From Lingula anatina (lineage: Eukaryota; Brachiopoda; Lingulata; Lingulida; Lingulidae), in the NCBI RefSeq assembly GCF_001039355.2, contig NW_019775417.1:132698-196697 (forward strand): a stretch of DNA of 64,000 nt, written 5' to 3'. The number at the start of each line of letters is the position of its first letter. Within the stretch, counting starts at the first letter, position 1. This document shows positions 60,536-64,000 of the stretch, piece after piece. Position numbers and translations under genes: made by a program. The notes under the pieces are model-generated. The model was not told the DNA's origin, ran no database searches, and worked only from the letters and a program-made list of their open reading frames with translations.

Positions 60536-61013
60536 TAAAAACATAAACTGTTTCTAAATATACTGTGTTTTTTAAATTAATTTGAGGCAGGTGAGACTGA
60601 TTTTTTTTATTTTTATCATTTTTTTTTTTTTTGTTTGTTTGTTGTAAAATATTATAAGGCTTCTAAATAAACTTTATAACTTTAACTTAAGTTTGTGGCA
60701 TCACATTTCCACCCTTTATCAGAGGGATATTCTTGCATGAGCAACTCTCTGAATCTGATTTTTTTATTTTTGACACCAGGAGGCAACACATACCACCCAA
60801 GACAGGATTGCAGAGTTCATTCATGGCTACCCATCCCAGACACAGCATCGAGATTCTGTAAGCGTTAGCGACAATCAGTCGGAGGTCTCCAATCCATCAC
60901 CAAAAAAATTAATACAGCATCGCTTTCAAGCTGATCCCAAACTAACAGAACTGTTTGTGGGACTGTTTCAGCTAGCAAAGGACAAATTATTAGGAAAGGG
61001 GTTTCAGTTATAA
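22080..61013 (+). CDS. VPS13B: Vacuolar protein sorting-associated protein 13B (COH1), full gene, 54 coding exons
   Basis: Giant bridge-like lipid transfer protein. In vertebrates it is peripheral on the Golgi, moves lipids through a long hydrophobic groove, supports Golgi integrity and glycosylation, and is mutated in Cohen syndrome. Joining 54 exons gives about 4,073 residues, close to the roughly 4,000 of human VPS13B. Recognised order: N-terminal chorein region (LESYITPWLLGYL, then QLSLWGGDIVLNKLEL and IHELRIHVPW), long RBG groove segments, adaptor-binding region around exons 42-47, C-terminal ATG2_C/DH-like region (RNMDRLSLD, KPIGGAAEFVSQTG) and a PH-like end with TAA at 61,011. Splice phases agree at all junctions except intron 36/exon 37 (one extra T). 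Exons 15 and 16 connect only through a GTGTGT donor, and introns 9 and 16 appear to be GC-AG. A gene lies antisense in intron 39. AATAAA at 61,112 is a likely poly(A) signal. Confidence 0.96.
24425..24660. repeat. 118-bp tandem duplication spanning the exon 5 acceptor
   Basis: The intron end, AG and first ~75 bp of exon 5 occur twice, with exon starts at 24,443 and 24,561. The upstream copy reads the same peptide but runs into intron sequence without a donor, so only the second copy can be the functional exon. Confidence 0.9.
25054..29493 (+). CDS. VPS13B: VPS13B exons 6-14 (residues ~451-931)
   Basis: Exons 25054-25199, 25367-25476, 25810-26001, 26311-26492, 26849-27031, 27373-27500, 27919-28097, 28808-28927 and 29290-29493. 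Conserved anchors include FGAFWMDYLYTMEE, DHEYEPYS and MYARRVVKLVSAM, all collinear with human VPS13B. Exon 9 fits phase only if it ends AAAG|GCAGGT, a GC donor; the nearby GT would shift the frame. The exon 8 acceptor is formed directly by a (TATTG)n microsatellite. Confidence 0.92.
25477..25720. repeat. Imperfect minisatellite CACTGTCACACCTAACACA
   Basis: Degenerate tandem copies of a CACTGTCACACCTAACACA-like unit fill much of intron 7. A looser relative (TGTCACACCTGRCAT-like) follows exon 10 near 27,050-27,150. Confidence 0.8.
25770..25807. repeat. (TATTG)n microsatellite at a splice acceptor
   Basis: Seven or more pentanucleotide repeats run into TATTACAG, the acceptor of VPS13B exon 8 (exon starts 25,810). 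Confidence 0.95.
28593..28761. mobile_element. MITE-like element, CAGGCCCGTAG family, copy 3
   Basis: Begins CAGGACTGTAGCC and ends GGCTACAGGCCTG, flanked by a perfect 5-bp duplication TAGAT (28,588-28,592 and 28,762-28,766). Length is 169 bp, against 168 bp for the copy at 6,239. It lies in VPS13B intron 12, inside the second unit of an older ~160-bp tandem duplication (28,390-28,580). Confidence 0.85.
29835..33499 (+). CDS. VPS13B: VPS13B exons 15-21 (residues ~932-1375)
   Basis: Exons 29835-30003, 30171-30369, 30934-31159, 31797-32014, 32383-32612, 32899-33074 and 33385-33499. Anchors: DPVLHDWIIYEP, EIPIKFLQQS, FSIYSIHPGKVSLPLV, SLWLQWTLPKLTTKL and TTSIDIQEVYSKV, collinear with human. Exon 16 ends CAG|GCAAGT, a textbook GC donor, with phase 0 on both sides. 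The exon 15 donor is uncertain: the obvious CAG|GTGGGT at 30,000 breaks the frame, while GTGTGT at 30,004 keeps it. Donor-spanning tandem duplications follow exons 15 and 18. Confidence 0.88.
29951..30102. repeat. 76-bp tandem duplication spanning the exon 15 donor
   Basis: Two units beginning GTGATTGACA at 29,951 and 30,027. The second carries a decayed copy of the exon end and donor (GGAAATGGGTGTG in place of GGAAACAGGTGGGTGTG). Confidence 0.85.
31269..31605. mobile_element. TTAA-flanked MITE, copy 1 (VPS13B intron 17)
   Basis: 337 bp with perfect 19-bp terminal inverted repeats (AGGGATAATAACTCTTCGT) and TTAA on both sides. No coding capacity. A TTAA target duplication is typical of piggyBac-like and Kolobok-type transposons; I do not choose between them. 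A diverged copy of the same length is at 50,321-50,657. Confidence 0.92.
31998..32100. repeat. 71-bp duplication spanning the exon 18 donor
   Basis: The exon end GGTGTTCACAGAAACAG with its GTACGA donor recurs as GGTGTTCACAGAAATAG with GTATGC 71 bp downstream. A second short shared block (TAGGTGGAGCCACAGTAAAT) occurs in this intron at about 32,026 and in the next intron at about 32,615. Confidence 0.8.
32755..32790. repeat. (AAT)n/(ATT)n microsatellite
   Basis: Trinucleotide tract in VPS13B intron 19. Confidence 0.9.
33870..40112 (+). CDS. VPS13B: VPS13B exons 22-32 (residues ~1376-2368)
   Basis: Exons 33870-34655, 34906-35006, 35255-35366, 35619-35712, 35940-36717, 37206-37343, 37562-37768, 38107-38292, 38750-39009, 39388-39538 and 39949-40112. 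Exons 22 and 26 are unusually long (786 and 778 nt) and hold Ser/Gly-rich or charged linkers between conserved blocks. Anchors: ELEDRQFQMDI, QNPALEWNQ, EVNVTSDMDFYLS, DPKTGIPPSLYTF, DDLRTGAFQYV and RLLTKVHITPVPF. All junction phases agree. Intron 32 starts inside a (GT)n array. Confidence 0.93.
35835..35861. repeat. Poly-A tract
   Basis: Homopolymer of more than 20 A in VPS13B intron 25. Confidence 0.95.
40113..40526. repeat. ~410-bp (GT)n compound microsatellite beginning at the exon 32 donor
   Basis: The exon 32 donor AAG|GTTTGTGTG merges directly into a long (TG)n array interrupted by CCTG, TATG and ACTGTATG units. It creates several long Cys/Val or His/Thr open frames that are artefacts. 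Confidence 0.95.
40848..44913 (+). CDS. VPS13B: VPS13B exons 33-39 (residues ~2369-2703)
   Basis: Exons 40848-41020, 41687-41853, 42703-42839, 43238-43348, 43853-44029, 44363-44450 and 44761-44913. Anchors: PALVPAVRFQ, VYLHIGQSTVHTLG, RFGQVGSDENI, YSWRSHK and GTVIRTIDHKGHKVTFLIKV. In exon 37 the third copy of a duplicated acceptor has TTTT where the second copy keeps the frame with TT. As written the exon starts one base out of phase with exon 36. The frame is otherwise intact and conserved, so I suspect an indel or sequencing error. Confidence 0.88.
41838..42200. repeat. Three ~115-130-bp units spanning the exon 34 donor
   Basis: The exon 34 end AACATCTTGGCAAAG plus downstream intron recurs near 41,969 and, more diverged, near 42,082. 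Each copy is followed by a GAGATGGATAATATTAA-like block. Confidence 0.8.
42251..42720. repeat. Unmerged ~230-bp duplicate around a single N (42,485)
   Basis: The sequence before the N (AGCATAGAAAAATAG to a poly-T tract and CCCCAGCAACTCCC) repeats after it at a few percent divergence, up to and into the start of exon 35. The N sits inside the exon start of the first copy. This looks like two allelic contig ends joined without merging. Confidence 0.85.
43570..43960. repeat. Three ~112-bp units spanning the exon 37 acceptor
   Basis: Intron end TAACTATTTCAG plus about 60 bp of exon occurs with exon starts at 43,630, 43,742 and 43,853. The first copy has an early in-frame stop (ACTTAA), the second is in frame but lacks a donor, and the third leads into the complete exon. 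Confidence 0.92.
45451..48305 (-). CDS. HEPN (DZIP3-type) - polyQ - NACHT protein, NLR-like, nested in VPS13B intron 39
   Basis: Two exons on the - strand, 48305-47477 and 46982-45451, joined in phase 1, give 786 residues. Residues ~1-210 resemble the DZIP3/hRUL138-type HEPN domain and include R-x4-H (RNKFAH, 173-178), the motif of HEPN ribonucleases. Poly-Gln tracts (about 34-46 and 96-114) interrupt it. The NACHT ATPase follows: Walker A GEPGSGKTTL at 361-370, Walker B LLVLDGYDEL at 480-489, and a TIITTTRNW sensor-type segment at 510-518. The chain ends about 270 residues later in a helical region without leucine-rich or other repeats. DZIP3-HEPN/NACHT proteins form large families in bivalves and other invertebrates and are presumed cytosolic immune sensors; function here is inferred. 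The gene has its own ATG and one short intron, so it is a host gene within a host intron. Confidence 0.85.
48306..50320. other. Upstream flank of the nested HEPN-NACHT gene (rest of VPS13B intron 39)
   Basis: AT-rich intronic DNA that must contain the promoter of the nested gene. A C10 homopolymer lies at about 48,601 and AAGTGAAAGTG at 48,693-48,703. A 133-codon open frame (48,816-49,217, +) has no recognisable similarity and sits in A/T-rich DNA, so I do not call it a gene. Confidence 0.45.
50321..50657. mobile_element. TTAA-flanked MITE, copy 2, abutting VPS13B exon 40
   Basis: Same 337-bp length and collinear sequence as the element at 31,269, flanked by TTAA (50,317-50,320 and 50,658-50,661). 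Its terminal inverted repeats are diverged (ATGGATAACAATTGTTC against GTTGTTATCTCT). The element ends 14 bp before exon 40. Confidence 0.88.
50672..56226 (+). CDS. VPS13B: VPS13B exons 40-47 (residues ~2704-3283), adaptor-binding region
   Basis: Exons 50672-50917, 51279-51362, 53023-53198, 53429-53587, 53779-54079, 54358-54519, 55286-55423 and 55752-56226. Anchors: QRQ|VIISGQLVIANRL across intron 39, FTPLFVLRAHLP, LLLDITPWSLVVNRAG, VSIIVDDQ, and YIVIQDDPAPSILLHNNT. This part corresponds to the VAB (adaptor-binding) region that recruits VPS13 proteins to membranes. Exon 41 is followed by the 62-bp donor array, and exon 45 carries three in-frame donor repeats. Exons 42-46 recur after 61,544. 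Confidence 0.92.
51301..52796. repeat. 62-bp minisatellite carrying 24 copies of the exon 41 splice donor
   Basis: Starting with the exon 41 donor (GT at 51,363), a 62-bp unit repeats with exact periodicity until the last donor at 52,789, so 23 periods and 24 donors. Each unit holds 3' exon sequence (CTTATGGAGATGTCACACAG), the GTAAGT donor and the TTTTCTACATG intron start. Later units lack 6 nt (CCTGGT) present in the true exon. Units are almost identical; copies 1, 2 and 4 have GGTGATG where the others have GGAGATG. Confidence 0.98.
54472..54689. repeat. 78-bp tandem units spanning the exon 45 donor
   Basis: Three units with donors after 54,519, 54,597 and 54,675 (GATCAG|GTAGGAAAG). A decayed fourth resumes after the MITE at about 54,868. 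The 78-bp unit is a multiple of three without stops, so use of donor 2 or 3 would insert 26 or 52 residues. The copy near 63,253 has only two donors and carries a TAG after the first. Confidence 0.92.
54690..54862. mobile_element. Polymorphic MITE with GCCCCATTCTGAATAGGG ends
   Basis: 173 bp with terminal inverted repeats (GCCCCATTCTGAATAGGG and CCCTATTCTGAATGGGGC) and a perfect 5-bp duplication CATTG (54,685-54,689 and 54,863-54,867). The matching site in the 61.5-64 kb copy is uninterrupted (GCATTGTGTTACAG). Its right end is similar to the long-TIR element at 15,431-15,717 (GGCCATATTT, CAGTTAGT, CTATTCTGAATGG). Confidence 0.93.
55078..55155. repeat. (GA)n microsatellite
   Basis: GA-rich tract in VPS13B intron 45. 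The equivalent tract in the second copy (63,556-63,775) is longer and reorganised. Confidence 0.9.
56488..61013 (+). CDS. VPS13B: VPS13B exons 48-54 (residues ~3284-4073), C-terminal region
   Basis: Exons 56488-57747 (1,260 nt, the largest), 58152-58328, 58837-59007, 59317-59493, 59881-59983, 60244-60493 and 60780-61013. Conserved blocks: VDNQMYNTGNYDF, YVEDTFVYDML, LAMHYATGALFRAGWVVGSLE, VRSIGTGVADLFRMPY, GPGAFVGGV, RNMDRLSLD, GVGKGLMGIVTKPIGGAAEF and EEDVQQQAFAVSEI. These are the ATG2_C/DH-like and PH-like ends found in all VPS13 proteins, used for membrane contact. The stop TAA at 61,011 lies near the human C-terminus by alignment. Confidence 0.95.
59259..59303. repeat. (ATT)n microsatellite before exon 51
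   Basis: Trinucleotide tract ending 13 bp before the exon 51 acceptor, contributing T-rich sequence to it. Confidence 0.93.
60506..60534. repeat. Poly-T tract
   Basis: Homopolymer just downstream of the exon 53 donor. Confidence 0.95.
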
Positions 61014-61543
61014 CTTGGTTAAAAAAAGCATCGGAATTTTTGTTTTCATTAGCAAATGATATGTAAAAGCTTTAAATGACAGTTCAGTCCATAAACAAGA
61101 ATTCTTGTATAAATAAACAAGAATTTGGTCAATTGACAAAAAAATAACAGTAGCACAGTATACTTTGGATGCTTAGTAAGGTGTGCAGGTAACAGTGAAT
61201 ATTGCAAATAACTGCATTTCAATTTTTTTTTTTAATTTAATTTTATTTATTTATTTTTATAATTATTATTATTATTTTTTTGTGTAACAGTTTGAACATT
61301 CATTCAAAATGAATCTTCTGAAATATATAACACATCAGTATTATTGCCTGTTGCTTATTTGTAATCTTAGAGCTCACTCAGAACAGCACACTAACAAATC
61401 TACATACCAAATTTGGCCAACCCATTTGAATGCTTGTTGCGTAATCTCAGCGTGGAGTTTATTGTACCACCAGCGTTAGCGCTGGCGGTACACATGGTTT
61501 CGGTCCCGTCCGGATCGTTCTGCCGGCTCCGTTGGCTCCGCCG
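61014..61543. other. VPS13B 3' flank ending in a GC-rich edge and an N
   Basis: 3' UTR and AT-rich flank, then from about 61,450 an abrupt GC-rich stretch with a small hairpin (CCAGCGTTAGCGCTGG) running up to a single N at 61,543. No gene is recognised. Confidence 0.6.
61112..61117 (+). terminator. Candidate poly(A) signal of VPS13B
   Basis: AATAAA about 100 bp after the VPS13B stop codon. It is the nearest canonical hexamer, and no other gene begins nearby. Confidence 0.55.
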
Positions 61544-63554
61544 NGTTTTCTGTTTGTCTATTTGTCCACATACATGAGAATTCTACATAACACCTTTCAC
61601 ATGTATGTTAAATTTATGTGACACAGGTATTGCAGTATACCATATCAAAAACAGTTGACAAAAGTAAATTTTCTCCTCTTTATCTGTATAATGCTGATGC
61701 TATTCCCTCTCCTTTCTTGTTGCCAGTTTAGACAAAGTATCACTTAACTGGACATTTTTTCTCCCCCCTCAGGTACTTTTCACACCTTTGTTTGTGTTAA
61801 GAGCACACCTGCCATCAAAGCTGATTGTGAATGTGGATACGCCGCGCATGAAGAGCATGCAGCAGTTGCTACTACCAGGGCATGGCGTAGAGCAGCAGCT
61901 GCAGTGTGTGGGTGGGGACGTGACGCACATGTTGACGTTTCAACAAGGGTTTGTGGACATGAGTTTTTAATTCAGATATGTTAAAGGGTACAGAATTAGA
62001 GTCTCTTTTAACATTCAGTGCTTTATTATTTTATTTTTTTATTTATTTATTTATTTGCTTGCACATACATGTTCCTTCTTTGGACAAGCATATTTTGTAT
62101 CCATCTTCAAATACTTAATATTTTACCTATGCTTCAAATTGACAAACTGCATTATTTAAACATTTCTTATGCTATACCATTTAATCTCAGAGATTGCATG
62201 AAGCCATCCAGTCCTCCATTGTCGCTGTCTGCTGGAATGACTGACCAGGTCACTCATCAGTCAATGGACACATTGGACATAGAGAAAGAGTGCTATAGCT
62301 GGGATACGGAGAGTAATACACACTGGCCATACACTGACAAAGATTTCAGGTATTTTTTGAAAAAATCACCTTAAACCACATAATGGAGAGAGAAAAGACT
62401 AGACTGAAAAATAATGTTGTCTGCTAAAGTATTTACATGTAACACTTACAGTTGTATGGGTTTTTTATAATTCATTTATATTTTTAAGAGTTATTTTTCT
62501 TATGAAATTTTATCACTTTGAATTTACCACATTTTTCAGTCCCAACATTCCAGACTCCAGGCAGTCAGAGCCGTACTCCCATCCCACCCTTACCCCCACC
62601 CTGGGGGGTGACCTGAGCCAGCCACACCCTAATATAGACCTCCAGGTCCACCTTAGTCAGAGATGGCCGGGATGCAATACCCTGTTGTTGGACATTACCC
62701 CCTGGTCACTAGTGGTCAACAGGGCTGGGATGGGCGTGGCCATAGTGGACAGTTCTAGTGAGAAGGTGTGGGTGATAAGGAGTGGGGAAATGATGGCCCC
62801 ACCGCCACTAGAAGTGAGTTCATGTACCAAGTCATTTACATCCTTAGTAACCAAGTTTTTCAAATCTGCATGATTTGACACATCTCTTTTTATGTGTTTG
62901 TTTATTTTTACCCTTTAGATTTAAATTTTAATTCCTTTGTATTATTATATTTAGAATTTTATTCTTTACTATATGTTGAAAGAAAATTTTAATTGGACAG
63001 TGCTATGGAATTGTGCATGGCAATATGTAAATTTTGAATTATGAATATACTGAAAATTGTAAAAATTAAATAATGCTGCCTGGAACTTCAGGGTGGATTC
63101 CGTCTTGGAGTTACACAGAACAGCGCCATCTATAGCTCAAACATCCTGGTGCTATCAGATGAAGCAGAAGAAGATCGAGGTTATCTTCCAAGAGTGGAGG
63201 GCGTGGTCTACAAAGGGGGTGTGACCAATGTGTCCATCATTGTGGATGATCAGGTAGGGTAGCATTGTGTTACAGAGGATATGTTCTACAAAGGGGGTGT
63301 GACCAATGTGTCCATCATTGTGGATGATCAGGTAGGGTAGCATTGTGTTACAGAGGATATGTTCATAAAAGAGGTGTGCCTGATATGCCAGTCACTGCAT
63401 AAGCTGTGTTTAGGTTATCATTTGGTTATACTGAACAGTGAAGAGGGTGTGGCTTATAAAAATGTGATCTGATCATATTTTTCATTTACTGGTCATAAAA
63501 AGCTACTGTTTGATTTGCATGAAGAGGACTTGTTTTTAATGTGTTTGATCACAC

Positions 63555-63594
<40 letters not shown>

Positions 63595-64000
63595 TTATTA
63601 CAAAACAGGAGAAAGGAAGATGATGTTGAAAGAGAGAGAGAGAGGAGAAAGAGAGAGAGAGGCAGAAAATTCATTAAATCATATAACCAAGTACGTGATT
63701 TGCATGGAGAGGACTTGTTTTTAATGTGCATGCATGATCAGAGAGAGAGAGAGAGAGAGAGAGAGCTTGTGCAATAAGGGGACAAAGGTGGATGAAGTCA
63801 GGAAGAAGAGAGAGAAAGGAGCAAGAGATAGGCAAAAAGTTCATTAAATCATATAACCACATACCAGTACATACCCCATAATGTATTACCATACTATTAC
63901 ATTCTTGACATACCTTAATACATACGAGTACTTATGTCTCCAGGTCCACTACTTGACCCTGACATCAGATGTCCACCACCACATGAGAGTACTGACCATA
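61544..64000 (+). other. VPS13B: Second copy of VPS13B intron 41 to exon 46 (probable alternative haplotype contig)
   Basis: Collinear with 52,790-55,350, introns included, at a few percent divergence. Exon equivalents are 61773-61948, 62191-62349, 62540-62813, 63092-63253 and from 63944 (cut by the window end). Differences: 27 nt in frame missing from exon 44 (62,540-62,813), scattered replacements (for example EKLW/EKVW), no MITE at the intron 45 site, two rather than three exon-45 donor repeats, and rearranged GA tracts. It starts one base after an N, exactly where the 62-bp array ends in the first copy, and follows the natural end of VPS13B. That fits an unpurged haplotig or scaffold join better than a functional duplicate. 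Confidence 0.88.

Noticed and set aside
61773-64000. A second functional VPS13B paralogue
   Set aside because: It starts mid-gene after an N, intron sequence is as conserved as exon sequence, and it lies beyond the natural stop. An alternative haplotype or misjoin is the simpler explanation.

Overview
The window reads as nuclear DNA of an animal, most likely a marine invertebrate and plausibly a mollusc. It is AT-rich with many short spliced exons, canonical GT-AG introns, abundant microsatellites, small inverted-repeat transposons and high allelic divergence. It also carries an NLR-like gene with a DZIP3-type HEPN domain, an architecture common in bivalves and some other invertebrates. The species cannot be fixed from the sequence alone.

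Layout. (1) 1-4,680: a class A GPCR on the + strand with a single coding exon (3,208-4,365) and a probable upstream non-coding exon (1,415-1,731). The same frame stays open for another 104 codons beyond its TGA. (2) 4,681-14,407: no gene recognised, but several MITE-like elements and G/C homopolymer runs. (3) 14,408-19,516, - strand: nine exons of KDM1B (LSD2/AOF1 histone demethylase) covering the N-terminus, both zinc-binding regions and the start of SWIRM. The catalytic half is not seen in the window. (4) About 19.5-22.1 kb: the head-to-head KDM1B/VPS13B promoter interval. (5) 22,080-61,013, + strand: what I read as a complete VPS13B (COH1) gene in 54 coding exons. The reconstructed product is about 4,073 residues, close to the roughly 4,000 of human VPS13B. 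(6) Nested on the - strand in VPS13B intron 39: a two-exon, 786-residue HEPN-polyQ-NACHT protein (45,451-48,305). (7) 61,544-64,000: after a single N, a near-copy of VPS13B intron 41 to exon 46, probably an unpurged alternative haplotype.

The most unusual signal is a recurrent pattern inside VPS13B: tandem duplications that span exon-intron boundaries. Acceptors are duplicated at exons 5 and 37, and donors at exons 15, 18, 34, 41 and 45. Exon 41 has 24 donors in a 62-bp minisatellite. At exon 45 the 78-bp unit is in frame, so each donor would add 26 residues. Two TTAA-flanked MITEs sit in VPS13B introns and one appears to supply the pyrimidine tract of exon 40. Another MITE is present in one copy of the exon 45-46 intron and cleanly absent from the other.

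KDM1B acts on chromatin, VPS13B is a Golgi-associated bridge-like lipid transfer protein, the GPCR is an orphan-like receptor and the nested gene is a candidate innate-immune STAND NTPase. Apart from the shared KDM1B/VPS13B promoter interval and the nesting, the sequence gives no evidence that these genes work in one pathway.
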